Shown: piece after piece, positions 15,843-24,204 of the stretch
Numbering within the stretch: position 1 is the stretch's first letter
Layout of the letters: every line of letters begins with the position of its first letter
Source: Chryseobacterium sp. SNU WT5
Lineage (GTDB): Bacteria; Bacteroidota; Bacteroidia; Flavobacteriales; Weeksellaceae
Direction of reading: 5' to 3'
Assembly: GCF_007362475.1 (NCBI RefSeq)
Contig: NZ_CP041687.1
Location: forward strand, 1,674,001 to 1,738,000
DNA: 64,000 nt
Position numbers and translations under genes: made by a program
The notes under the pieces: model-generated
What the model was told of the DNA's origin: nothing
Seen by the model: the letters and a program-made list of their open reading frames with translations, nothing else
Database searches by the model: none

Positions 15843-17399
15843 TTACATTGATCGTCTGTGTGCGATGATTACGTGAGAATCTTTATCTTCTGCATATTCT
15901 TTGTAGGAAGTTTTAAAACCAATTAATCTCACTTCGATATCTTCCTCTTTTGCTCGAATATTCGCAAAATCCTCGATCATATCTACAATATCTGTCGCGA
16001 TGTAGGACGTTCCTCTCGCGTCGATTGTTACAATTGAATGCTGTTTAACGTTCTTCAAAGTTTTTTTGATGGCGGCTTTATTCAGAAAGGAAACTTCTTC
16101 CGCTAATTTTATTTTGATTTCATCAGCTTCATCCAACTGTTCGCGACTCAAATAATAGGCTCTTTTCATATTTCCTTGTAGAATATAGAATACCGAAATG
16201 AGCAAACCAATCCCAACTCCTTTTAATAAATCAAGGAATACCACCGCAATAAGGGTCGCAATAAATGGGATAAACTGATATTTTCCTTTCTTCCAAAAAT
16301 GAATAATGGTGGCAGGTTTTGCCAGTTTGTATCCTACTAAAATCAACACCGCTGCTAAAGTTGCCAACGGAATTAAATTCAAAATAAAAGGAATAGAAAG
16401 TGCACAGATCAATAAAAGCGCGCCATGAATCATGGCTGAACTTTTTGAAGTCGCTCCAGCATTTGCATTGGCAGAACTTCGTACCACAACTGAAGTCATC
16501 GGTAATCCTCCGATGGCGGAACTGATTAAATTACCAATTCCCTGTGCACGAAGTTCGAGATTAGTGTCAGTAATTCGTCGATGAGCATCCAAACGATCGG
16601 AAGCTTCAATACACAAAAGGGTTTCAATGGAAGCAACCACCGCAATTGTGGCACCTACAATCCAAACTTTCGGGTTTAAAAAACCCTGAACATCAGGAAA
16701 AATAATGAGGTTTTTGAAATCTGCTGCACTTTGCGGTATTGGTAAGGATACCAAATGTTCAGCCCCGATTGCGAGAGAACTTCCGGAAATTTTAAAAATA
16801 TAATTCAATAAAATTCCAGCAGCAACAGCAACCAAAGCTCCGGGAATCATTTTCATCTTTTTAAGCGACGGAACTTTGTCCCAGGCCAAAAGAATTCCGA
16901 TAGAAACTAAGGTGACCATTATTGCTCCCGGATGAATTCCTGCAATTAATTCTGAAAAGTAACTGGCATCTTTGTCGAATCCGAGTGCATGCGGGATTTG
17001 AGTTAAAATGATGATGATTCCAATTCCCGCCAACATTCCTTCGATAATGTTGTTGGGGAAGTAATTGGATATGCTTCCTGCTTTTACAAATCCTAAAATT
17101 AATTGTAAAAGTCCGGCAATAATTCCTGCACAAAGAAAGAGTTCAAAGGCTCCTAAATCGGTGATTGCTGTAAGTACAATCGCAGTTAAACCCGCAGCAG
17201 GACCGGAAACTGAAACATTGGAATTGCTTAAATATCCAACAACTAAGCCACCGATAATTCCTGCTATAATACCGGAAAGTGGCGGTGCTCCTGATGCCAA
17301 CGCAATTCCCAAGCAGAGCGGAAGTGCTACTAAAAAAACGACGAGTCCTGAAGGAAAATTTTCTTTTATTCCTCCTATTAATGAGATTGCTTTTTTCAT
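15843..17399 (-). CDS. SulP family anion transporter (candidate bicarbonate transporter)
   Basis: Inner-membrane transporter of 518 residues with 10-14 hydrophobic segments (VVFLVALPLCLGIALASGAP near the start is typical) and a C-terminal STAS domain (TIDARGTSYIATDIVDMIEDF). SulP proteins carry sulfate, bicarbonate or other anions; linkage to two carbonic anhydrases favours bicarbonate but does not prove it. I use the ATG at 17399, where the conserved protein starts; an upstream in-frame ATG at 17447 adds 16 unlikely residues. Confidence 0.88.
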   Translation of the reverse strand: MKKAISLIGGIKENFPSGLVVFLVALPLCLGIALASGAPPLSGIIAGIIGGLVVGYLSNSNVSVSGPAAGLTAIVLTAITDLGAFELFLCAGIIAGLLQLILGFVKAGSISNYFPNNIIEGMLAGIGIIIILTQIPHALGFDKDASYFSELIAGIHPGAIMVTLVSIGILLAWDKVPSLKKMKMIPGALVAVAAGILLNYIFKISGSSLAIGAEHLVSLPIPQSAADFKNLIIFPDVQGFLNPKVWIVGATIAVVASIETLLCIEASDRLDAHRRITDTNLELRAQGIGNLISSAIGGLPMTSVVVRSSANANAGATSKSSAMIHGALLLICALSIPFILNLIPLATLAAVLILVGYKLAKPATIIHFWKKGKYQFIPFIATLIAVVFLDLLKGVGIGLLISVFYILQGNMKRAYYLSREQLDEADEIKIKLAEEVSFLNKAAIKKTLKNVKQHSIVTIDARGTSYIATDIVDMIEDFANIRAKEEDIEVRLIGFKTSYKEYAEDKDSHVIIAHRRSM

Positions 17400-17535
17400 T
17401 TTTTGAAAAAGTTTTGTCTTGTACTTGTGCAATGGTAATCGCAACAATTACAATAGATTGAAATTTAATTTTTTAGTCAAAATAATACTTCCCTAATCAA
17501 TTTGATTGGAGTATTTGAGGTCTTATGATAAAAAA

Positions 17536-17829
17536 TTAAGCTTCCGGAGGAGGTGAAAAAATAGCCAGAAACGGCGACAAATGAATAGAGTCATTTGCAA
17601 GAATGAAAGATTTACCTAATAAATCTCCTTTAAAAAATTTCAGAAAATCATTTACACTTAAAGTGTTTGGAAGTGTTTTTTCATTGATAACCAAAGGTGA
17701 GTGTTGTGTTTCTTCTTCAGAAATGATCATATTACTCGCAGGCAAATCCCAATTGAAAAGCGTGGCAATACTTGGTAAAGCCATAAAATTCAAAAAGACC
17801 GTTAATGTAATAATACTCCAAAATTTCAT
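17536..17829 (-). CDS. Small exported protein of unknown function
   Basis: A 97-residue protein with an N-terminal hydrophobic segment (FWSIITLTVFLNFMALPSIATLF) that could be a signal peptide or a membrane anchor, then a short polar domain ending HLSPFLAIFSPPPEA. I recognise no family. It lies on the minus strand between the Can-like carbonic anhydrase (31 nt upstream) and SulP, so it may belong to the same transcript and to anion or CO2 handling, by position only. Confidence 0.45.
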   Translation of the reverse strand: MKFWSIITLTVFLNFMALPSIATLFNWDLPASNMIISEEETQHSPLVINEKTLPNTLSVNDFLKFFKGDLLGKSFILANDSIHLSPFLAIFSPPPEA

Positions 17830-17860
17830 AGAAAACTTTAAATAACTAGATGAGGTTGAA

Positions 17861-18526
17861 TTATTTCTTTCTACTCATCACCCATTCTGAGTTGGTCAGA
17901 TTGTATATTTTTTGAATGTCTTTCAAAATTTTCTCAAAATCAATATCTAAATCAATTATTTTTCCCGTCTTCATATCAAAAACCCAGCCATGTACAATCG
18001 GATATTCATCTATGATATATTCTTCTTGAACTGAAGCCATTTTTATAACGTTGATACATTGTTCCTGAACATTCAATTCTACCAAGCGATCGTAGCGTAA
18101 TTGCTCGTCTTCAATTGAATCTAATTCTGCTTGATGCAAGCGGTATACGTCACGGATCGTTCGCAACCACGGATTTAAAAGGCCCAAGTCTTCTGGTGTC
18201 ATCGCTGCTTTAATACCACCGCAACCGTAATGTCCACAAACGATGATGTGTTTTACTTGCAAATGTTCAACAGCATATTGAATCACGGCGGTTGAACTCA
18301 TATCCAAAGTATTCACCACATTGGCGATATTACGGTGGACAAATAATTCTCCTGGTTTCATGCCCATCATTTCTTCTGCCGAAACTCGACTGTCCGAACA
18401 TCCGATATATAAATATTCAGGAGTTTGTGTGGCAGCAAGTGTTTTAAAAAAATCAGGATTTTCGGCCAGCTGAGATTCCAGCCATTTTTTATTATTTTTG
18501 AAAATGACTTCGTAGGATTTTTTCAT
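17861..18526 (-). CDS. can: Beta-class carbonic anhydrase, Can-like
   Basis: Cytoplasmic carbonic anhydrase of 221 residues, the length and layout of E. coli Can. Zinc ligands and catalytic dyad: C43, D45, R47 in IGCSDSRVS, H99 and C102 in VCGHYGCGG. It supplies bicarbonate to carboxylases at ambient CO2. First gene of the minus-strand carbonic anhydrase/SulP cluster. No good TAnnTTTG box was found immediately upstream. Confidence 0.93.
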   Translation of the reverse strand: MKKSYEVIFKNNKKWLESQLAENPDFFKTLAATQTPEYLYIGCSDSRVSAEEMMGMKPGELFVHRNIANVVNTLDMSSTAVIQYAVEHLQVKHIIVCGHYGCGGIKAAMTPEDLGLLNPWLRTIRDVYRLHQAELDSIEDEQLRYDRLVELNVQEQCINVIKMASVQEEYIIDEYPIVHGWVFDMKTGKIIDLDIDFEKILKDIQKIYNLTNSEWVMSRKK

Positions 18527-18633
18527 CGAGTAGTATTTGGTTTAAGGTTGTTGTGTCTTACAGAATTACGACTGTAAAAATAAGTGGTAAAAATTGAATA
18601 TAAAAGATTTAAGGATTTTAATTTCCTTTATTT

Positions 18634-19191
18634 TTAATCGATCTTATGATTAATATAACCAGAAGTTGCCTTTTCGTTGATCGTAAAACTGGCAGGATTT
18701 CCTACTACGACTGTGTTCGAAGGGATATCGCAATTTACGTAGGCGTTTGGTCCGATTAAAACATTGTCTCCAATCGTAATATTGCCAACGATCACTGCGT
18801 TGGGTCCAATCCAAACTTCATCACCAATTGTTGGCACTCCTTCATTCTTTCCTCTATTTGCTTGCGCAATGGTTACGCCTTGCGCAATATTACAGTTTTT
18901 GCCAATTTTTACTTTTGGATTAATAACCAAAGCACCCCAATGTCCGAGGTATAATCCTTCGCCAATTTCGGTTTCAGGATAAATTTGAAAGCCATATTTA
19001 ATTTGATAATGTCGCAAAATTAAGCGCCAGATTTTACCTAAAAAAGTACTCTTCGCATATTTCTGTGTCGTTCGTAAAAGATAAATAAAATGCAAATTCG
19101 GGCTGAAGCATTTTTTCCAGATTTGAAAGGTAGAAAGCCATTTGCCACTTTCGCGATAAAAATCTTTTTGAAGTACAGAATGATTCGACAT
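18634..19191 (-). CDS. Serine acetyltransferase-like hexapeptide O-acetyltransferase
   Basis: A 185-residue left-handed beta-helix acetyltransferase of the serine acetyltransferase fold (GLYLGHWGALVINPKVKIG, then hexapeptide repeats and VVVGNPASF). In a polysaccharide locus it more likely acetylates a sugar hydroxyl than serine. It is the last gene of the minus-strand cluster. I start at the ATG at 19191, because a TATCTTTG box ends 5 nt upstream; a GTG two codons earlier would sit in that gap. The box means it may be transcribed separately from the operon. Confidence 0.78.
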   Translation of the reverse strand: MSNHSVLQKDFYRESGKWLSTFQIWKKCFSPNLHFIYLLRTTQKYAKSTFLGKIWRLILRHYQIKYGFQIYPETEIGEGLYLGHWGALVINPKVKIGKNCNIAQGVTIAQANRGKNEGVPTIGDEVWIGPNAVIVGNITIGDNVLIGPNAYVNCDIPSNTVVVGNPASFTINEKATSGYINHKID

Positions 19192-19196
19192 AAACA

Positions 19197-19204
19197 CAAA
19201 GATA
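19197..19204 (-). promoter_or_regulatory. -7 box before the 18634-19191 acetyltransferase gene
   Basis: Minus-strand TATCTTTG ending 5 nt before the ATG at 19191, within the 26-nt gap to the upstream glycosyltransferase gene. Suggests an internal promoter with a nearly leaderless transcript. Confidence 0.5.
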
Positions 19205-19217
19205 AATTAAAATGATT

Positions 19218-20408
19218 TTATAAATCATCTATTATTTTAATGATAGAATTCACCGAGTTTTCAAGATTAAATGGCATTTGATAATCTTTCAAATGATGTT
19301 CATATTGCTTAAAACTGTCAGGATTCTGAAGGGCTTTTTTCATTCCTTCATAAATTCCGTCTTCAGAATTCTCAACGATTAAACCAAGTTCTCCAACTTT
19401 CAACATTTCCCGTACGCCAGAGACATCAGTCGCAATAATTTTCTTTTTTAAAGTAATGGCTTCAAATAAAACCGTTGGAAATCCTTCATATCTGGAACTT
19501 AAAATATAGAAATCTGCATTTTTAATGTGAGGATAAGGATTGTCTGTGAAACCCAACAGAGTAGCTGTTTCAGAAACGCCTAATTCGCCTTTTAATTTTT
19601 TGATGTTTTCGAAGTCATAACCATCACCAACAATTAAGATTTTGTGATGATGACCTTCGTCTAGAAGCTGTTTATGAACTTTCAGTAGTCGGTCAAATCC
19701 TTTTTGGGGGAAAACGGTCCCAACTGAAATAAATGTTGATTGATAGTTGATGGCTGAAAGTTCGGAGTTCGGAGTATCGAGTTCACCTACTGACTTTATC
19801 CTTTCGACTTCGGACTTTCTTAAAATTTCGTCAGTGTCCAAAGGATTATAAATCCTAACTATTTTACTCTTTTCCTCTTCATTTTCGGCTAAAGTTTCAA
19901 AATCCTCTTGAATTTTCTCAGAGATTACCATAATTTTATCAAATCCAAAAAACTTTCGAAACTCTTCGTCGGTATAGTTGTGGAATTCTGTTTTCTTTAA
20001 ATCGTTGTGAATCCAGATAATTTTTTTGGATGATTTTACCGGAGAATTTAGTATTTCATCACGCATTCCGTGGATAGCTGCAAATTCGATATCGTATTTT
20101 TTTCCTTTTAAAATAAATTGATAAAGAAGTTGAGGAAAAATTTTGAAAACTTTTTGATACAAAACCCGAAAAGCCTTTTCCGGCAAATCTTGAATACGAT
20201 TGGTGGTAATCATCTCTCCTTTGTTCAGATACAAAACGTTAACCCAACTAGGAACCTCGGTAAGATATTTCCCTGAATACAAATTCAATAAAAGGTCAAT
20301 TTCATATTTGTCTGTCGGTAAATTTTTGAGAAAGGTAACCAACACTTTTTCTGCACCACCATGACGAAGAGAACCAATTCTGATAAGGACTTTCTTTTTC
20401 GCAGCCAT
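19218..20408 (-). CDS. Glycosyltransferase family 4 with in-frame repeat-like insertion
   Basis: GT-B fold glycosyltransferase of 396 residues, cytoplasmic, adding a sugar to the growing polysaccharide. Retaining GT4 motifs: HGGAEKVL at the N-terminus, ISVGTVFPQKGFDRLL opening the donor domain, VGDGYDFENIKKL, and the E-x7-E motif in SRYEGFPTVLFEAI. A paralogue lies two genes upstream at 20976-22136. Relative to that paralogue this protein carries about 20 extra residues (around VERIKSVGELDTPNSELSAI) encoded by repeat-like DNA at 19736-19822, just before the donor domain. Function likely retained but untested. Confidence 0.88.
   Translation of the reverse strand: MAAKKKVLIRIGSLRHGGAEKVLVTFLKNLPTDKYEIDLLLNLYSGKYLTEVPSWVNVLYLNKGEMITTNRIQDLPEKAFRVLYQKVFKIFPQLLYQFILKGKKYDIEFAAIHGMRDEILNSPVKSSKKIIWIHNDLKKTEFHNYTDEEFRKFFGFDKIMVISEKIQEDFETLAENEEEKSKIVRIYNPLDTDEILRKSEVERIKSVGELDTPNSELSAINYQSTFISVGTVFPQKGFDRLLKVHKQLLDEGHHHKILIVGDGYDFENIKKLKGELGVSETATLLGFTDNPYPHIKNADFYILSSRYEGFPTVLFEAITLKKKIIATDVSGVREMLKVGELGLIVENSEDGIYEGMKKALQNPDSFKQYEHHLKDYQMPFNLENSVNSIIKIIDDL
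19736..19822. repeat. Repeat-like DNA inside a glycosyltransferase gene
   Basis: Low-complexity direct repeats on the plus strand: GTTGAT twice (GTTGATTGATAGTTGATGG), AGTTCGG twice in tandem, and CGACTTCGGACTTTC. Such runs are, as I recall, typical of intergenic repeats in Chryseobacterium-type genomes, but here they are read in frame on the minus strand. Confidence 0.55.
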
Positions 20409-20411
20409 TGA

Positions 20412-20972
20412 TTATTTTATCGGTTTATAGGTGTGTGGGAGATTTTCTTTGATATAGGCATCTAAATTAGGACGAACCTTTTCTAATTCTCGCGGATACA
20501 TCACATTATGCGCTAGTAGTTTGTCACCATATTCTTCGATCGTACAGATGAATTTCGCGGGAACACCAGCATAAACAGACCCTTTACGTGTTGAGGTGGT
20601 TAAAATAGAGCCAGCACCTAAAATGCAATTGTCTTGCATTTCAACTCCGGGCATAATAATCGTATCGGCCCCGATGAGACATTGTTTTCCGATTTTTATA
20701 CGTCCGAAAGTTCTTACGTCTTTATATTTCTCCAAAAAATGAAGCGCATTTTGGCCGCCATCATGATTTACAAACCGGACGTTATTAGAGAAAGTAGTCT
20801 CGTCACCGATTTCAATTAAAAAAGGTTCCGTTCCAAACTGAGGAACTTCTACAAAACGAACTTTCTCGCCTACTTTCAAACCTTTTGCAATACAGATTTT
20901 AAGATAAATGTTCTGTATGAAGCGATCGTAAGTCGTATTTAATTTTAAAATAATTCGGTACAAAAGAATCAT
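20412..20972 (-). CDS. Hexapeptide-repeat acyltransferase
   Basis: A 186-residue left-handed beta-helix acyltransferase; repeats such as IGKQCLIGADTIIMPGVEMQD and ILGAGSILTTSTRKGSVYAGVPAKFI are characteristic of the maltose acetyltransferase/CapG-like group that O-acetylates sugars with acetyl-CoA. It sits 3 nt from each neighbouring GT4 gene, inside the operon, so it most likely decorates the same glycan. The short N-terminal part is not the CapG or SAT helical domain. Confidence 0.8.
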   Translation of the reverse strand: MILLYRIILKLNTTYDRFIQNIYLKICIAKGLKVGEKVRFVEVPQFGTEPFLIEIGDETTFSNNVRFVNHDGGQNALHFLEKYKDVRTFGRIKIGKQCLIGADTIIMPGVEMQDNCILGAGSILTTSTRKGSVYAGVPAKFICTIEEYGDKLLAHNVMYPRELEKVRPNLDAYIKENLPHTYKPIK

Positions 20973-20975
20973 AAC

Positions 20976-22136
20976 TTAGTTTTTTGCTAAATTAAGAATG
21001 ATTTCTTCAATCTCATTAAAGATTTTTTGATTGTCAAATTCTTGCTCAATTTCTTGTAGATTTATTTTGAGACTTTCTACCAGTGGTTGATTGGTCAAAA
21101 ATTCTTTCATTGCACTGTAAATATCTTCTGTGTTATAGTCAATCAAATAACCGGTTTCTCGGTCTTTAATCATCATTTCAACATCGCCAACTTTCGTCGC
21201 GATAATAGGTTTTTGTAAGATAAGTGCCTCGGCAATAACCAATGGCCAGGCTTCCGATTCGGATGACATGATGAAGAAATCGGCATTTTTGATGTATGGA
21301 TATGGATTCATCTTGTTTCCTAAAAATAAATATGTTTTCTCGACTCCTAATTTCTTTTGTTGCTCTAATAAATTAGGAAGTTCTTCTCCATCGCCAATGA
21401 TTATCACCGAATGATCAAATCCTTCCTTTATTAATTTTGCATGTGCATCCATTAATAGATGAAACCCTTTTCTGGTATGCAATCTGCCGACAGACACAAA
21501 AACAGGACTTTTTGGTAAATCATTTATTTTTTCGTCGGATTTCTTTTTGATCTCTTCAATGGGAATCGCGTTGATAATTACGCTTTCCTGAGGATATTGA
21601 AGTTGAGGATAAACCGAATGCATAATTGTCTTTATTTTTTCTGAACAGTAGATCATGTAATCGAACTGTGGGAACTGCTCTAAAATTGTGGGGACTAATG
21701 GTTGCAATTTTGGCAAATCAATCTCAGAGTGAAACCACCCAATTTTCTTAGAATTTTTATTCGTAGAATTCAGGACAGACTCGAAATCATTGTAAGTCAT
21801 CGCGATTTCTACATCAAATGATTCGGTAAGATAATGGTGATCAATAATACTAGGGTTTTTACGGAGTTTCTCTAGTTTATTTTTTCTTTTTAGAAGTTGG
21901 AGTTTTCGTAGTAAAATGTTTTTTGAAAAATCTTCTTTACCATCAGTCAAATATACTTTTCTAACATGCGAGGGAAATTCATTTCGCAATTCTCCCTGAT
22001 TCAGATTTAAAAGAACGGTCAACTCAAATTTTTCTTGATCCAAATTATTGAGTAAGCTCAGCATCACTTTTTCTACGCCACCCATTTCCATGGAACGGTG
22101 GCGGAATAAAATTTTGATTTTTCTAGAGTTTGGCAT
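20976..22136 (-). CDS. Glycosyltransferase family 4
   Basis: A 386-residue GT-B glycosyltransferase. Motifs: MEMGGVEKVMLSLLNNL near the N-terminus, PVFVSVGRLHTRKGFHLLM at the start of the donor domain, IIGDGEELPNLLEQ, and E-x7-E in SSESEAWPLVIAEAL. It is a paralogue of the 19218-20408 protein and lacks that protein's insertion. Gap of 3 nt to the acyltransferase and 12 nt to the acyltransferase-3 gene, so part of one operon. Confidence 0.9.
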   Translation of the reverse strand: MPNSRKIKILFRHRSMEMGGVEKVMLSLLNNLDQEKFELTVLLNLNQGELRNEFPSHVRKVYLTDGKEDFSKNILLRKLQLLKRKNKLEKLRKNPSIIDHHYLTESFDVEIAMTYNDFESVLNSTNKNSKKIGWFHSEIDLPKLQPLVPTILEQFPQFDYMIYCSEKIKTIMHSVYPQLQYPQESVIINAIPIEEIKKKSDEKINDLPKSPVFVSVGRLHTRKGFHLLMDAHAKLIKEGFDHSVIIIGDGEELPNLLEQQKKLGVEKTYLFLGNKMNPYPYIKNADFFIMSSESEAWPLVIAEALILQKPIIATKVGDVEMMIKDRETGYLIDYNTEDIYSAMKEFLTNQPLVESLKINLQEIEQEFDNQKIFNEIEEIILNLAKN

Positions 22137-22148
22137 TAACCTTAAATT

Positions 22149-23201
22149 TTATTTTGCAAACTTTTTACGAATCCATAAATTTAATGGTTCTTCTAAATAT
22201 TTAAACATGATGATGGATAAAATATTAAGTAAAACAAAAATGAGTAAAACATTTTCCGCGATATAATCATAAATCAGCATGGGTATAAAACCTTTGTGAA
22301 TTAAATAAAATATATAGGAACTTTTCCCCAATAGAACCATAAGTTTTGAGGATAGGAAACGTTTTATGAAAGTGTCTTCGAAAATCAAACCCCATATTAA
22401 CGGCGCTATACCAAAGCTACAAAGCAAAATAGCCATCGCAGCTTTCATCCAGTCAGATTCTGTATAATTGGTGGGAAGTGTCAATAGAAACAAAATGATA
22501 AACGATATTCCAAAGTAAGTCGTCCCTTTTAATTTTAGCTTTAATTTATTATTCACCATTAAAGCTAAACCGATCCCTATAAAAAATTCAAAAATGTAGT
22601 AGGAAATATTTTTCTGCATAAATCCCCAAGTGTTTTCTGGTGTTTGCGAAACCACTTTAAGTACAAGACCGAAAAGAAAAATAAGTACTGGCAAAACAAA
22701 AAACCAGTATGATTTTTTCCGCAGCAAAATAAAATAGAAAGGTGCTGTTATGTAGAAGAGTTCTTCTAACGTTAACGTCCAGCCTTGAGAAATTCCTGCG
22801 CTGAAAAAATACTTTTGAAAAAGTGCTTTTGTCATTGTAAAACTCAGGATTGCTTCTATCGTTTTTTCTGAATTCCAATTTCCATTTTGTAAAAGAAATA
22901 CAGCAAATACGCCAAGGGTAACCATAAAATACATCGGGTAAATTCTCGCAAATCGATTCACCATATATTTTTTAAAATTGATAGGATGTTGATCAAAATA
23001 CCGGAATGTAATTAAAAATCCACTCAACACGAAAAACATATCTACTCCAATATGCAATTCTTTAACGAAAGATTTCAAATACTCTGGTGCCAAAGGATTA
23101 TTAGACGGAAAAAAGTGGAGCACAAAAATCATCCAAGCAGCGATTGCGCGATAACCAGTGAGCGCGGGGATAAATTGTTTTAGTGAATTATCTTTCGACA
23201 T
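22149..23201 (-). CDS. Acyltransferase 3 family membrane protein (OafA-like)
   Basis: Integral membrane acyltransferase of 350 residues with about ten membrane spans. The N-terminus PALTGYRAIAAWMIFVLHFF has the family's catalytic histidine, followed by VDMFFVLSGFLITFRYF and RFARIYPMY. Such enzymes O-acetylate polysaccharide or lipid-linked sugars at the membrane. No C-terminal SGNH domain is attached, unlike full-length OafA. It is followed by a 96-nt AT-rich gap to the next upstream gene. Confidence 0.88.
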   Translation of the reverse strand: MSKDNSLKQFIPALTGYRAIAAWMIFVLHFFPSNNPLAPEYLKSFVKELHIGVDMFFVLSGFLITFRYFDQHPINFKKYMVNRFARIYPMYFMVTLGVFAVFLLQNGNWNSEKTIEAILSFTMTKALFQKYFFSAGISQGWTLTLEELFYITAPFYFILLRKKSYWFFVLPVLIFLFGLVLKVVSQTPENTWGFMQKNISYYIFEFFIGIGLALMVNNKLKLKLKGTTYFGISFIILFLLTLPTNYTESDWMKAAMAILLCSFGIAPLIWGLIFEDTFIKRFLSSKLMVLLGKSSYIFYLIHKGFIPMLIYDYIAENVLLIFVLLNILSIIMFKYLEEPLNLWIRKKFAK

Positions 23202-23297
23202 TACTTATTAAAATTATTAATAATGACATTATTAAATTCTACTTGCAATACAGGTTTTATAATATCTAAATTATTTCCCATTTAAACTATCGTAATA

Positions 23298-24134
23298 TTA
23301 TAATTTTTGTAAATGTTGTAGTAAAATCATCACCTTTAACTTTAGTCGGTAGATGATTGAGTTTTGATAATTCAAAAGTGAGAACACTTCCTTTGATCCA
23401 GGGTAATTCTCAGGAATTTTTACACCGTTGATCTTTTTGATATTTCGTCTTTTAAATGTCTCAAAGATTACTTTAGCAAAATTTTCTTTGGCTTTGTTTT
23501 TCGATAAATCCTGCGAAATTCCAGCATTATGTCGTCGGTATAGGTATAAATTTTCTTTTATGTAAACGACATTTCCATGTTCCAAAATTTTCAAATATAA
23601 ATCTTGATCTACCGCTGATTGTAAATTTGGATTTATACCTTCTGTTTTACTATACGCTTCTTTTAAAAATGTAAAGAAAGCATTCAGCTGAGTCGGACAG
23701 TTAAAAAAATATGTAGAATTATATATTTTCTTGATTTTTTTAAAATCTTGTACAGGTTCAAGATTTTCATCGCAAAATGTGATTTTGGAATAGGTTGCGA
23801 TTATTTTATTATTTTTATATTGAGCGATCGATAGTTCTAGCGCATTCGCAGTAATTGCATCATCCGGATCCAAAAATCCACAAATTTCACCAGAAGCCAA
23901 TTCTAAGGTGCGTCTTTTTGTATATCCACAGCCTTTATTAGAATCATTTAGCATAAATAAAAAGCGATCATCATCTCTAATGAGGTTTTCTATAATTGAT
24001 ACTGAATCATCAGTTGATCCGTCATCAATGATAATTACTTCCCAATTTTCATGAGTTTGTGCAAGAATAGAATTATAACAGTTTGCAAAGTATCTTCCGT
24101 TATTGTAGTTGGCAATAAGAATAGAGAATTTCAT
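23298..24134 (-). CDS. Glycosyltransferase family 2
   Basis: GT-A fold glycosyltransferase of 278 residues. It starts MKFSILIANYNNGRYF, with the nucleotide-binding IIIDDGSTDDS and the metal-binding motif FLDPDDAI. Closely similar to its upstream neighbour at 24205-25071 along its whole length (shared YRRHNAGISQ/YRAHSGGISQ region), hence a tandem duplicate. A minus-strand TATCTTTG box at 24163-24170 ends 28 nt before the start, giving a possible separate promoter with a normal leader. Confidence 0.9.
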   Translation of the reverse strand: MKFSILIANYNNGRYFANCYNSILAQTHENWEVIIIDDGSTDDSVSIIENLIRDDDRFLFMLNDSNKGCGYTKRRTLELASGEICGFLDPDDAITANALELSIAQYKNNKIIATYSKITFCDENLEPVQDFKKIKKIYNSTYFFNCPTQLNAFFTFLKEAYSKTEGINPNLQSAVDQDLYLKILEHGNVVYIKENLYLYRRHNAGISQDLSKNKAKENFAKVIFETFKRRNIKKINGVKIPENYPGSKEVFSLLNYQNSIIYRLKLKVMILLQHLQKL

Positions 24135-24204
24135 CAGAAAAAACTTTGTTTAGGTATGTGTACAAAGATACTACCTTTTTTCAATTTGTATTTTCCGGAT
24201 ATAA

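Noticed and set aside
18527..18633. Promoter of the Can-like carbonic anhydrase gene
   Set aside because: No TAnnTTTG match lies in the upstream bases; assigning a box would be guesswork.
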